Assembly: GCF_039522025.1 (NCBI RefSeq)
Contig: NZ_BAAADB010000012.1
Span: forward strand, 206,131 to 270,130
Origin: Deinococcus depolymerans
Lineage (GTDB): Bacteria; Deinococcota; Deinococci; Deinococcales; Deinococcaceae
Reading direction: 5' to 3'
DNA: 64,000 nucleotides
A program made the translations under genes and the position numbers. Below are positions 18,180 through 26,254 of this stretch, piece after piece (positions within the stretch are counted from its first letter, which is position 1; each line of letters begins with the position of its first letter). A model generated the notes under the pieces. It saw nothing but the letters and a program-made list of their open reading frames with translations, did not search any database and was not told the DNA's origin.

Positions 18180-18215
18180 ATGGCGGATGCCGCGCCGCCC
18201 GCGCGTGCGTAGGCT
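18180..18215 (+). promoter_or_regulatory. Shared promoter motif of the RNA-repair cluster, copy 2
   Basis: ATGGCGGATGCCGCG (18180-18194) lies 30 bp upstream of TAGGCT (18210-18215), 18 nt before the RNA ligase start. It matches copy 1 at 14 of 15 positions. The core also resembles the unit of the GGCGGATGGC repeat family, so common ancestry with that repeat is an alternative to regulation. Confidence 0.4.
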
Positions 18216-18233
18216 GCGGGGCGGTGATAACCC

Positions 18234-18878
18234 ATGCGAATCAAGTACCCGTCCACCCCCCACCTGCCCTGGTCGCCAGGATTGCAGAACGATGACCGCC
18301 TGATCCTTGACCTGAACGGCTTCCTGGGCCGCGAGGTCGTCGTGACCGAGAAACTCGACGGCGAGAACACCAGCCTGTACAGAGATGACCTGCACGCCCG
18401 CAGTCTCGATACGCGCCCGCACCCGTCGCGGACGTGGGTGAAGGCCGAACGCGGCCGCTTCGGGCATGAGATCCCGGCGGGCTGGCGGTTGTGCGGCGAG
18501 AACGTGTACGCCGTGCACAGCCTGCGCTACGACGCGCTGGACGGGTACTTCTACCTGTTCAGCGTGTGGGACGAACACAACGTGTCCCGCCCGTGGGACG
18601 AGGTGCGGGCCTGGGCAGACCGGCTGGGCGTGCCCACCCCGCGCGAACTGTACCGGGGCGTGTGGAACGAGGCGGCCCTGCGTGCCCTTCCGGTCGACTC
18701 CCAGCGCATGGAGGGCTACGTGGTGCGCGTGACGGGCGAGATACCGTACGCGGAGTTTCCGTGCCGCGTGGCGAAATTCGTGCGTGCCGGGCACGTGCAG
18801 ACCGACGCCCACTGGCTCAGCAGGCCCGTGAAGGCGAACGGGTTACGACAGGGGAATGAGGACGATGCGGGCCGCTGA
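18234..18878 (+). CDS. RNA ligase family protein
   Basis: ATP-dependent RNA ligase-type nucleotidyltransferase of 214 residues that would join 3'-OH and 5'-phosphate RNA ends. Motif I is EKLDGENTSLY with the AMP-accepting Lys at residue 40; motif III-like GYFYLFSVWDE, motif IV MEGYVVR and motif V RVAKFVR follow in order. The protein is close to a bare catalytic domain, without the added domain of T4 Rnl1/Rnl2 or of the known Deinococcus Rnl. It overlaps the HD-Pnk gene by 14 nt. Substrate (tRNA or other RNA) is inferred from the neighbours. Confidence 0.9.
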   Translation: MRIKYPSTPHLPWSPGLQNDDRLILDLNGFLGREVVVTEKLDGENTSLYRDDLHARSLDTRPHPSRTWVKAERGRFGHEIPAGWRLCGENVYAVHSLRYDALDGYFYLFSVWDEHNVSRPWDEVRAWADRLGVPTPRELYRGVWNEAALRALPVDSQRMEGYVVRVTGEIPYAEFPCRVAKFVRAGHVQTDAHWLSRPVKANGLRQGNEDDAGR

Positions 18879-20118
18879 CCTGCCCGCCCGCCTGGGTGCG
18901 GGAGAGCGGCTGCCGTTCCCGGTGATTCACGCGGCGCTGCGTCCGTTCGTGCCGCTGCTGGACCGGCTGGGCGACACGCCGCAGGACGCGCAGTGGCACG
19001 CCGAGGGGAACGTGGCGGTCCACTCGGCGCTGGTGGTGGCGCACGCCCACGCGCTGGCCGACGAGGCTGGCCTGACCGGCGAGGACCGCGCCGCCCTGAT
19101 CCTGGCGGCCGCGCTGCACGATACCGGCAAGGCCCTGACCACCCGCGCGGAGACCGACGACTCGGGCGCGGTGCGCCTGCGGTCGCCCCGGCATGCGCGG
19201 CGGGGGCGGGATCACCTGTCGTACCGCCTGCTGGACTCGGGCCTGCCGCCCCGCCTGATCCTGACGGTGCTGCGGCTGGTGGCCGCCCATCACAGCCTGC
19301 ACCGCGCGCTGGACGGCAACCTGGAGCGGGGCGTGCCAGCCCTGGCGCGGCGCGTGCCGCTGCCCCTGCTGGTGCTGCTGGCACGGGCGGACGCGCGGGG
19401 CCGCGTGGTCCTGAGCGGCGACGCGCGACGGGGCGAGGACACCGCCGACCTGCTGGAACTCGCCGCCCGCGAACTGGGCGTGTGGGAGACCGGCGATCCG
19501 TACGCTGCGTTCCGCGCGGAGGTGCGTGCCCTGCTGCCCGGCGCGTCCCCGGAGTTGCACGCCCTGGCGCTGGGCCGGGGACTGCGGGACTGGGAGGCGG
19601 GCGTGATCCACACCCCGCATGAGGCGGCGGCGCGCGTGCAGGACGCCGCCCGGCGGGGCTTTGCGCGCCTGACGGTCCTGTGCGGCCCGAGCGGCAGTGG
19701 CAAGAGCACGCTGGGCCGCGCCGACTCCGGCGCGCAGGTGGTCAGCCTGGATGCCCTGCGCGCCCGCCTGGGCCGCGACCACACGGACCAGACGGTGAAC
19801 GGGCAGGTCATGCAGGCCGCCCGCGAGGCCATCCGGGCAGGCCTGCGTCGCGGCGCGCACGTCGTGTGGGACGCCACCAGCCTGCGCCGGGATCAGCGTT
19901 CGCAGGTACTGGCCCTGGGCGAGGCGTACGGCGCACTGACCCGCATTCACGTGGCCTGGACGCCTCCGGCGGTGTTCACGGCCCGCAATGCCGCCCGCCC
20001 GGAACCGGTGCCGCCGGCCGTGCTGGCCGCGCAACTGAACGCCCTGGAATTCCCGGACGCGACCGAGGCCCACAAGGTCACACTGTTCACCCCGGACGGT
20101 GAATCATGCACCCTGTAA
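18865..20118 (+). CDS. HD-Pnk: 2',3'-phosphatase and 5'-OH polynucleotide kinase
   Basis: A 417-residue end-healing enzyme. The N-terminal HD domain has AALHDTGK (His85-Asp86) plus GRDHLSYRLL and AAHHSLHR, a metal phosphohydrolase set. The C-terminal kinase has the P-loop CGPSGSGKST (about residues 273-282), then VVWDATSLRRDQR. The same two-domain order is known from Runella HD-Pnk, which removes 2',3'-cyclic phosphate and phosphorylates 5'-OH. GAGG lies 5 nt before the ATG at 18865; an ATG at 18856 is an alternative. It prepares ends for the adjacent ligase. Confidence 0.92.
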   Translation: MRAADLPARLGAGERLPFPVIHAALRPFVPLLDRLGDTPQDAQWHAEGNVAVHSALVVAHAHALADEAGLTGEDRAALILAAALHDTGKALTTRAETDDSGAVRLRSPRHARRGRDHLSYRLLDSGLPPRLILTVLRLVAAHHSLHRALDGNLERGVPALARRVPLPLLVLLARADARGRVVLSGDARRGEDTADLLELAARELGVWETGDPYAAFRAEVRALLPGASPELHALALGRGLRDWEAGVIHTPHEAAARVQDAARRGFARLTVLCGPSGSGKSTLGRADSGAQVVSLDALRARLGRDHTDQTVNGQVMQAAREAIRAGLRRGAHVVWDATSLRRDQRSQVLALGEAYGALTRIHVAWTPPAVFTARNAARPEPVPPAVLAAQLNALEFPDATEAHKVTLFTPDGESCTL

Positions 20119-20906
20119 AAATCGCCGCTGTCAAGATGGACCCCGTGACCTTCCCGCCGCAGCTGCCTGCCGCCGTTCAGGCGCATCCCTTCCCGCTGGT
20201 GTTCGCGACGGTCAGTGGGGCGCACCTGTACGGGTTTCCCAGTCCCGACAGCGACTGGGACCTGCGGGGCGGGCACGTGCTGCCGCTGCGGGAGGTGCTG
20301 GGTCTGGAGGACGTGCCGGAGACGTACTCGCTGGAGCGCGACGACGGGGTGGTGGAGCTCGATCTGGTGTCGCATGACGTCCGGAAGTTCGCGCGGCTGC
20401 TGCTGACCCGTAACGGGTACGTGCTGGAGCAGCTGCTGTCGCCGCTGGTGGTGCACACGACGCCCCTGCACGCGGAACTGATCGCGCTGGCCCCCGGCGT
20501 GCTGACGCGCTGGCACGCGCACCACTACCTGGGGTTCACGGCGAACCAGTGGCAGCTGCTGGCCAGGGAACCCGTGCCGCGCGTGAAGCCGCTGCTGTAC
20601 GCCTTCCGCACGGTCCTGACCGGGTTGCACCTGATGCGCGCGGGCGTGATCGAGGCGAACCTGGAGGTGCTGAACGCCGACGCGCGGCTGCCGTTCCTGG
20701 CCGACCTGATCGCCCTGAAACGCGGTGGGCGCGAGGCCGAGCCCCTCCCGGAACCGCTGGACGTGTACCGCGCCGGGCACGCGCGGCTGGTGCAGGCACT
20801 GGAGACCGCAAAATCCACGACTCACCTGCCGGACGCCGTGCCGGAGGACGTGCGCCGCGCCGTGAGTGAACTGGTGGTGCGGGCGCGGCTGGGCAGCCCT
20901 GTCTGA
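20106..20906 (+). CDS. COG3541-type nucleotidyltransferase
   Basis: A 266-residue predicted nucleotidyltransferase. The catalytic motif reads SGAHLYGFPSPDSDWDLRG (the DxD pair), with the third acidic residue in VVELDLVSHDVRKF. A helical C-terminal region follows (LTRWHAHHYLGFTANQWQLL). Family members are of unknown function and often occur near RNA-repair genes. It overlaps the HD-Pnk end by 13 nt, so the genes are coupled. Unlike its frameshifted relative at 17215 it is intact and lacks the N-terminal barrel. Nucleotide addition to damaged RNA ends is a hypothesis. Confidence 0.88.
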   Translation: MHPVKIAAVKMDPVTFPPQLPAAVQAHPFPLVFATVSGAHLYGFPSPDSDWDLRGGHVLPLREVLGLEDVPETYSLERDDGVVELDLVSHDVRKFARLLLTRNGYVLEQLLSPLVVHTTPLHAELIALAPGVLTRWHAHHYLGFTANQWQLLAREPVPRVKPLLYAFRTVLTGLHLMRAGVIEANLEVLNADARLPFLADLIALKRGGREAEPLPEPLDVYRAGHARLVQALETAKSTTHLPDAVPEDVRRAVSELVVRARLGSPV

Positions 20907-20939
20907 CCTTCCGGCACGGCGTGTGCGAGGATACGGGGC

Positions 20940-22199
20940 GTGTCCGCCGAGCCCGCCCTGACCGAACTGACGGTTCCCGCCCTGTCCCTGGTTGTCCTGA
21001 TCGGCGCGCACGGCGCGGGCAAAAGTACCCTCGCCGCGCGGCACTTCGCGCCGGAGGAGGTGTTCGCGCAGGCGGACTACCCGGACGTGCCGTCATTGCT
21101 CTCGGCGGCGGGGGAGAGGCTGGCGGCGGGACGGCTGGCGGTGCTGGACGGCCTGTTCGTGCGCCCGGTGGACCGCGTGCCCGTCACGGCGCTGGCCCGG
21201 GCGCACGACGTGAAGCCCGTGCCGGTGGTGCTGGACCTGCCGCGCGCCGTGCTGGAGGCCCGCACCGCCGCCCCGGCGGACGTGGTGGCGGCGCAGGTGG
21301 CCGAGTTGCGCCGCACCCGCCGGGGCCTGCACGCCGAGGGCTTCCGGAACGAGCAGGTGCTGTTCAGTGACGAGCAGGCGCGCACGTTGCCGCTGCGGCG
21401 CACGCTCTTGCGCGGGGACCGCCGCGACCTGACCGGCCCCTTCGACGTGATCGGTGACGTGCACGGCTGTCTGCCGGAACTGCGGGACCTGCTGCGTGAC
21501 CTGGGCTACGACCTGAGTGGCGGCGGCGCGTGGCACCCGCAGGGGCGCACGGCGGTGTTCGTGGGGGATCTCGTGGACCGCGGGCCGGACAGCCTGGGCG
21601 TCCTGAGGCTCGTCATGGGCATGGTCGCGGGCGGCGCGGCGCTGTGCGTGCCCGGCAACCACGACGAGAAACTCTGCCGTGCGCTGGCCGGGAAGGCCGT
21701 GAGGCCCATGCACGGCCTGGACGTCACCCTGGCGCAACTGGAACAGGCGGGCCCGGACGTGCAGGCACAGGTGCGGACCTTCATCGAGACGCTGCCCTCG
21801 CAACTGGTGCTGGACGGCGGCGCTTTGATCGTCGCGCACGCCGGGCTGCCCGCCCACTACCACGGGCGTGGCGGCGGTCGCGTGCGCAGTTTCGCGCTGT
21901 ACGGCGACGTGAACGGCCAGCGGGACGAACTGGGCCTCCCGATCCGCCGCGACTGGGCCGCCGATTACCACGGCGCGGCCCTGGTCGTGTACGGCCACAC
22001 CCCGCACGCCGCGCCCCGCTGGAAGGGCAACACCGTGAACGTGGACACCGGCTGCGCGTTCGGCGGTCACCTGAGCGCCCTGCGCTACCCGGAACGCACC
22101 ACCCTCAGCGTGCCCGCCCGCGCCGTGTACGCCCCCCCACCCCGCCCCCTGCCCGTGCCGGAAGGGGAGAGTGGGGGGTGGGAAGTGGGTAGCGGGTAG
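20940..22199 (+). CDS. Polynucleotide kinase-phosphatase (Pnkp-like, no ligase domain)
   Basis: A 419-residue protein. The N-terminal kinase has GAHGAGKST (residues 22-30) and VLDGLFVRPVDR. From about residue 168 a calcineurin-type phosphoesterase follows: FDVIGDVHGC, FVGDLVDRGPDS, CVPGNHDEK, IVAHAGLP and VVYGHTP. This is the first two-thirds of bacterial Pnkp; the ligase module is missing and could be replaced by the separate RNA ligase gene. The GTG at 20940 has GAGGAT 7 nt upstream. The last 13 residues (PEGESGGWEVGSG) are encoded by a G-rich simple repeat and are probably an accident of repeat insertion. Confidence 0.92.
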   Translation: MSAEPALTELTVPALSLVVLIGAHGAGKSTLAARHFAPEEVFAQADYPDVPSLLSAAGERLAAGRLAVLDGLFVRPVDRVPVTALARAHDVKPVPVVLDLPRAVLEARTAAPADVVAAQVAELRRTRRGLHAEGFRNEQVLFSDEQARTLPLRRTLLRGDRRDLTGPFDVIGDVHGCLPELRDLLRDLGYDLSGGGAWHPQGRTAVFVGDLVDRGPDSLGVLRLVMGMVAGGAALCVPGNHDEKLCRALAGKAVRPMHGLDVTLAQLEQAGPDVQAQVRTFIETLPSQLVLDGGALIVAHAGLPAHYHGRGGGRVRSFALYGDVNGQRDELGLPIRRDWAADYHGAALVVYGHTPHAAPRWKGNTVNVDTGCAFGGHLSALRYPERTTLSVPARAVYAPPPRPLPVPEGESGGWEVGSG

Positions 22200-22268
22200 C
22201 CCTTGACGGGGCCAGAGGCACCGCGCACACGCTGTTGCCCATCCGCCATCCGCCATCCGCCATCCGCT
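22168..22268. repeat. G-rich simple repeat and CCATCCG tandem units
   Basis: Positions 22168-22200 are a degenerate GAGTGGGGGGTGGG-type repeat that forms the 3' end of the kinase-phosphatase gene. Positions 22239-22268 contain four CCATCCG units, half of the palindromic GGCGGATGGC family that recurs at 33689, 49370 and 55027. Confidence 0.65.
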
Positions 22269-22271
22269 GCC

Positions 22272-23189
22272 TTACCACCAGCCGCGCCGTTTGAAGTACG
22301 CGGCGAGCAGGCCGCCGATCAGCAGGAAGCTCGCCCAGGCGAGCGCGTACCCGTAGGGGCTTTTCAGTTCCGGCATGAATTCGAAGTTCATGCCCCACAC
22401 GCCCGCCAGGAAGGTCAGGGGGAGGAACACCACGCTCACGGCGGTCAGGGTGCGCATGACCTCGTTCATGCGCTGGCTCTGCAGGTTCAGGTGCAGGTCC
22501 AGCAGGCTGGTGAGCAGGTCCCGCAGGCTGTCGAGGCGGCCGGCGGCGCGGGTGAAGGAGTCCTGCACGTCGCGGTAGCGCACCAGGTCGGCGGGACTGC
22601 CGCCGGCGTGGCGGCCCAGCAGGGCGGTCGCCTCGCGGGCGTCCGTGGCGAGCCGCCGGGCCTGCCCGATGCGGTGCTTGAGTTCGAACACGTCCGGGAC
22701 CGGGTTCTGCCGCCGGCTCTGGAACACGCGTTCCTCGAGGTCGTCCGCCTGTTCTTCCAGCGCGTCGGCGGTGGTGAAGAAGGTGTCGGCGGTGTGGTCG
22801 AGCAGTTCGTACGTGACCTCCTGTGGGGTGTTCACGCTGTCCCGGCCGGTGAGGGGCCACACGGCGTTCAGGGCGCGCGTGCCGCCGCTGCTGATGGTCA
22901 GCACGGCGTCCGGGAACGTGAAGATGCTCAGGCGTTCCGTGAACTCGTCGGCCTGTTCGGGCCGCGCGAAGGACCGCACGGTGACGAAGGAATGCTCGGG
23001 GTACACCTCGGCGCGGCTCCAGTGGCCCTGTTCCAGGGCGTCCTCGATGGCCAGGGGGTTCAGGGGGAAGGTGGCGCGCAGGGAGGCGAGGTCGTCCGGG
23101 CCGAGGTTCTGCGCGTCCACCCACACGCCGCTGCCCTGCCCGGTCCAGGGCTGGTCCTCCCCGCTGCCCAGCTGTTTGACACGGATCAT
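22272..23189 (-). CDS. corA: CorA-family magnesium/cobalt channel
   Basis: A 305-residue inner-membrane divalent-cation channel. The long cytosolic domain is followed by two C-terminal membrane helices with the diagnostic [11 protein letters not shown] (GMN pore motif) between them and YFKRRGWW at the end. The ATG at 23189 is preferred because CATGCT lies 7 nt upstream (leaderless layout); the ATG at 23201 would add MLGS. It is convergent with the RNA-repair cluster and divergent from crcB. Confidence 0.93.
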   Translation of the reverse strand: MIRVKQLGSGEDQPWTGQGSGVWVDAQNLGPDDLASLRATFPLNPLAIEDALEQGHWSRAEVYPEHSFVTVRSFARPEQADEFTERLSIFTFPDAVLTISSGGTRALNAVWPLTGRDSVNTPQEVTYELLDHTADTFFTTADALEEQADDLEERVFQSRRQNPVPDVFELKHRIGQARRLATDAREATALLGRHAGGSPADLVRYRDVQDSFTRAAGRLDSLRDLLTSLLDLHLNLQSQRMNEVMRTLTAVSVVFLPLTFLAGVWGMNFEFMPELKSPYGYALAWASFLLIGGLLAAYFKRRGWW

Positions 23190-23253
23190 GCTGCCCAGCA
23201 TGGCAGACCCGGCGTGCCGGGAACGACGCGCCCCGCTGCTCTATGCTGCTTGG

Positions 23254-23271
23254 ATGGGGCTGCGTGCATGA
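23254..23271 (+). CDS. Leaderless five-codon micro-ORF upstream of crcB
   Basis: ATG-GGG-CTG-CGT-GCA-TGA, 6 nt after TATGCT (23242-23247). The TGA overlaps the crcB ATG at 23268 as ATGA. The encoded peptide (MGLRA) is probably irrelevant; the arrangement suggests delivery of leaderless-initiating ribosomes to crcB. Confidence 0.5.
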
Positions 23272-23657
23272 GGGCTGCGGGCATGGGTGCGTGGGTGTGG
23301 GTGATGGCCGGTGGAGCGCTGGGCGCGGCCGCGCGGTACGGCGCCGGGCTGGCGCTGGGGCCGCTGCTGAACCGGGGCGGACTGCCCGTGACGGTGCTGC
23401 TGATCAACGTGCTCGGCTCGTTCCTGCTGGGCCTGACCCTGACCCTGGTGGGGCGGGGCGTCTGGCCGGACGCGGCGCGACTGGCGTTCGGGACCGGAGT
23501 GCTGGGTGCCTTCACGACCTTCAGCACCTTCAGCGTGGACCTCGACACCCTGCTGGGACGCGGGCAGGGTGCGGCGGCGCTGGCCTACGCGCTGCTCAGC
23601 GTGACGCTGGGCCTGCTGGCCGCCGTCGCGGGGCGCGTGCTGGGGGGTCGCCTGTGA
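23268..23657 (+). CDS. crcB: Fluoride channel
   Basis: A 129-residue CrcB/Fluc protein that exports fluoride as a dual-topology dimer. It has four membrane segments, the [12 protein letters not shown] motif and the [10 protein letters not shown] break-helix motif that lines the pore. The start at 23268 is favoured by the ATGA overlap with the upstream micro-ORF; 23283 is an in-frame alternative. No fluoride riboswitch is visible upstream; the leader is too short. Its TGA donates the first base of the dispersed repeat at 23657. Confidence 0.93.
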   Translation: MRAAGMGAWVWVMAGGALGAAARYGAGLALGPLLNRGGLPVTVLLINVLGSFLLGLTLTLVGRGVWPDAARLAFGTGVLGAFTTFSTFSVDLDTLLGRGQGAAALAYALLSVTLGLLAAVAGRVLGGRL

Positions 23658-23813
23658 TAAGGACTCCGTCCGTTTCGTTAACAACCCGGAAGTTCACCGG
23701 ATTGCCGGCTCCACGTCCGGAACCCGTGTTGCTCCCACTCTGCGGAGCAGCTCTCCGAGTCGCATCCGCTCGGATGGAACGGTTTTTGCAAACCATTCCA
23801 TCGGAGTCCGTAT
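23657..23813 (+). repeat. Dispersed repeat, copy 2, bridging crcB and xseA
   Basis: Left end ATAAGGACT starts with the last base of the crcB stop; right end AGTCCGTAT gives the AT of the xseA start codon (ATG at 23812-23814). The inner stem is GATGGAACGG ... ACCATTCCATC. The whole intergenic region is therefore this element. Confidence 0.9.
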
Positions 23814-25032
23814 GACGCGCCGCAAGAAGACCGAAGCGGTCCGGCCGCCCGAGCAGTTCCTGGAACTGTCGGAGTTGCTGGCATACGTGGGGCAGGTCAT
23901 CGCGCGCGGCGTGCCCGGCGCGGTGTGGGTGCGGGCCGAGGTGGCCAGCGTCACGGACCGCCGCCACCTGTACCTGGACCTCGTGCAGGCCGGCGAGGAC
24001 GGCGAGATCGCCAAGTGCCGCGCGACCGTCTGGGCGCGGGAACGCTTCAGTCTGGAAGGCAAGTTCCGCCGCGCGACCGGCGGGACCCTCACGGCGGGCC
24101 TGAAGGTGCTGCTGTTCTGCGAGGCGACCTTCCACGGGCAGTACGGGTTCTCGCTGAACGTGCTGGACATCGCGCCGGAATTCACGCTGGGCGACGCCGC
24201 GCTGCGCCTGGACGCCCTGCGCGAGACGCTGGTGCGCGAGGGCGTGTACGGCCTGAACCGCCTGCACCCCGCGCCCACCGACTTCGACCGCTTCGCCGTG
24301 ATCGCCCCGGCCGGCGCGGCGGGCCTGGGGGACTTCCGGCGCGAGATCGACCCGCTCCAGGCCGCCGGGGTGCTGCGCCCCGTCTACCTGGAGGCGACCT
24401 TCCAGGGCCGCGACGCCGCGCCCAGCCTGCTGCGCGCCGTGCAGGTGGCCGCCGACCTGCACGCGCAGGAGCCGCTGGACGCCCTGGTCGTCCTCCGGGG
24501 TGGCGGGGCGGTCACGGACCTCGCGTGGCTGAACGACCTGCCGTTCGCCCGCGCCCTGGCGACCTTTCCCGCGCCGGTCATCACGGGCCTCGGGCACGCG
24601 CGGGACGACACCCTGCCCGACGAGGTCGCGCACACTCGCACCGACACGCCCAGCAAGGCCGCCGCCCTGATCGTCCGCACCGCCGCGGGGGCCGCCGCGC
24701 AGGCGCAGGAGGACGCCCGCACCGTCCGCGCACACGCCGCGCAGGTTCTCGTGGACGCCGATGCGGGCGCGCAGTGGGCCCTGGACCGCGCCCGCACCGC
24801 CGCCGGCCGGCAGGTGGACCGCGCCGCGCAGGACGTGGACGCCCTGATGCGTCAGGCGCTGGGCCTCACCCCGCAGCGCACCCTGGCACGCGGGTACGCC
24901 CTCGTGCGCGGCGCGGACGGGCAGCCCGTCACCCGCGTCGCGCAGGTCCGCGCCGGGGACACCCTCACGCTCGAATGGACGGACGGCACCGTCCCGGTCA
25001 CGGCAGACGACCGCCCGGCGCAGGGGGAATGA
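23812..25032 (+). CDS. xseA: Exodeoxyribonuclease VII large subunit
   Basis: Catalytic large subunit of the single-strand-specific exonuclease VII; with XseB it acts in mismatch and DNA-damage repair. The 406 residues hold the N-terminal OB fold ([20 protein letters not shown]), the nuclease core with [19 protein letters not shown] and [30 protein letters not shown] split over residues 240-285, and a shortened C-terminal coiled-coil. The ATG uses bases of the right end of the dispersed repeat; no clear ribosome-binding site is present. No xseB is nearby. Confidence 0.95.
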   Translation: MTRRKKTEAVRPPEQFLELSELLAYVGQVIARGVPGAVWVRAEVASVTDRRHLYLDLVQAGEDGEIAKCRATVWARERFSLEGKFRRATGGTLTAGLKVLLFCEATFHGQYGFSLNVLDIAPEFTLGDAALRLDALRETLVREGVYGLNRLHPAPTDFDRFAVIAPAGAAGLGDFRREIDPLQAAGVLRPVYLEATFQGRDAAPSLLRAVQVAADLHAQEPLDALVVLRGGGAVTDLAWLNDLPFARALATFPAPVITGLGHARDDTLPDEVAHTRTDTPSKAAALIVRTAAGAAAQAQEDARTVRAHAAQVLVDADAGAQWALDRARTAAGRQVDRAAQDVDALMRQALGLTPQRTLARGYALVRGADGQPVTRVAQVRAGDTLTLEWTDGTVPVTADDRPAQGE

Positions 25033-25060
25033 CCACCCTGGCCCAGGTGTGGTCGCCCGT

Positions 25061-25927
25061 TCAGTCCTCCGCGCCCACGGCCACTGGCCGCGTCGGGTCG
25101 CTGATCCAGTCGCTCCAGGATCCGGCGTACAGGCGGTTGTCCGGGCCGAGTGGCACGCCGGCCAGTTCGCGGGCCAGCAGGTTCGGTGTGGCACTCACGC
25201 CGCTGCCGCAGTACGTGATGGTGGGGGAGTTCCCGGCGTTCAGGTGGACGCCCAGCACCTCTGGGCTGCGCCAGTGGCCCGCGCCGTCCAGCACGCCGCT
25301 CCAGTCGCGGTTCACGGCGCCCGGGATGTGCCCGGCCTTCCGGTCGATGGGTTCCACCTCGCCCCTGTAGCGGGCCGGGGCGCGCGAGTCGATCAGGACC
25401 GTGCCCGGCGTGCGGGCCTGCACGTCCTGCGCGCCAGCGACCATGCCGGGCTGCACGCGCGGCGTGAAGGTCGTGGGCGCGTGGGTCGCCTCGGCGGTAT
25501 CCGCCGCGCCGCCTGCCGCCTGCCATGCGGGCCAGCCGCCGTCCAGCACGAACACCTGCGCGTGCCCCAGCCAGCGCAGCAGCCACCACGCCCGCGCCGC
25601 GTAGAACCCCTGCCCGGTACTGGGGTCGTCGTAGCACACGACCACGCTGTCGTTCCCGACGCCCACGCCGCCCAGCCACCCGGCCAGCACGTCCGGGTCC
25701 GGCAGCGGGTGACGGCCGCCCGCGCCGCCGGGCTGCACGGGACCGCTCAGGTCCGTTTCCAGGTCGGCGTAGACGGCGCCCGGCACGTGCCCCGCCAGGA
25801 ACGCGACGCGGCCCACCAGCGGGTCGCTCAGGGCGTACCGGCAGTCCAGGACGCGCACGCGCGGGTCCTGCGCGTGCTCCAGCAGCCACTCGGCGGTCTT
25901 CAGCGGGTGCGGTGGGTGGGAGGTCAT
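25061..25927 (-). CDS. Two-domain rhodanese sulfurtransferase
   Basis: A 288-residue thiosulfate/3-mercaptopyruvate sulfurtransferase. The N-terminal rhodanese domain ([28 protein letters not shown]) carries CYDDPS without an active-site loop Cys in the usual position, while the C-terminal domain has [12 protein letters not shown], whose Cys forms the persulfide. CGSGV fits the mercaptopyruvate-type loop length. It lies downstream of promoter-terminator element copy C, on the same strand, with 34 nt between the terminator T-tract and the ATG. Confidence 0.92.
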   Translation of the reverse strand: MTSHPPHPLKTAEWLLEHAQDPRVRVLDCRYALSDPLVGRVAFLAGHVPGAVYADLETDLSGPVQPGGAGGRHPLPDPDVLAGWLGGVGVGNDSVVVCYDDPSTGQGFYAARAWWLLRWLGHAQVFVLDGGWPAWQAAGGAADTAEATHAPTTFTPRVQPGMVAGAQDVQARTPGTVLIDSRAPARYRGEVEPIDRKAGHIPGAVNRDWSGVLDGAGHWRSPEVLGVHLNAGNSPTITYCGSGVSATPNLLARELAGVPLGPDNRLYAGSWSDWISDPTRPVAVGAED

Positions 25928-25960
25928 GCCCCACAGGCTACACCCGCCGCGCGGGGCTCA

Positions 25961-26099
25961 AAACAAAAAACCCGCCCCATGGGCGGTTATTCCTGAAAGA
26001 TAGCGCGGAATGCAGGGCCTGTCAAATTCATGCGGCCCGCCGGAAAAAGGCCGTCTGGAACGCCTCCCGAACGGTCAGGCGATGTGCGCCGCCATGCAT
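25961..26099 (-). repeat. Promoter-terminator repeat element, copy C
   Basis: Minus strand: TGCAT near 26098, TTTTTC near 26047, TTGACA (26020-26025), 17-bp spacer with CCTGCATTCCGCGC, TATCTT (25997-26002), then CCGCCC/GGGCGG hairpin (25971-25986) and a T-tract (25965-25970). It sits directly upstream of, and in line with, the rhodanese gene. Confidence 0.75.
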
Positions 26100-26148
26100 C
26101 TCCCGGGCGAATCGTGACGGGCCGTCTGGGCGCGGGGCCGCCGGTCTG

Positions 26149-26154
26149 TATACT
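26149..26154 (+). promoter_or_regulatory. der -10 element and 100-nt leader
   Basis: TATACT at 26149-26154 is a good -10 box; no matching -35 is seen. The leader up to 26254 contains a CCGCCCAGTGGGGGCGG stem-loop (about 26174-26190) and ends with AAGGAG before the der ATG. Confidence 0.5.
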
Positions 26155-26254
26155 GGAAAGTCTGTGGTCCGTGCCGCCCAGTGGGGGCGGCGGACAATCG
26201 GCGGAACCCCCCAGGCGCCCGGGGCGGAACCGACACCGTGCAAGGAGCGTCCAC

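Noticed and set aside
22239..22268. CRISPR-like array from the regular CCATCCG units
   Set aside because: Units are 7 nt, contiguous and without spacers; they belong to a degenerate palindromic repeat family.
23100..23283. Fluoride riboswitch upstream of crcB
   Set aside because: TATGCT lies only 26 nt before the crcB start, leaving no room for the aptamer, and its conserved core is absent.
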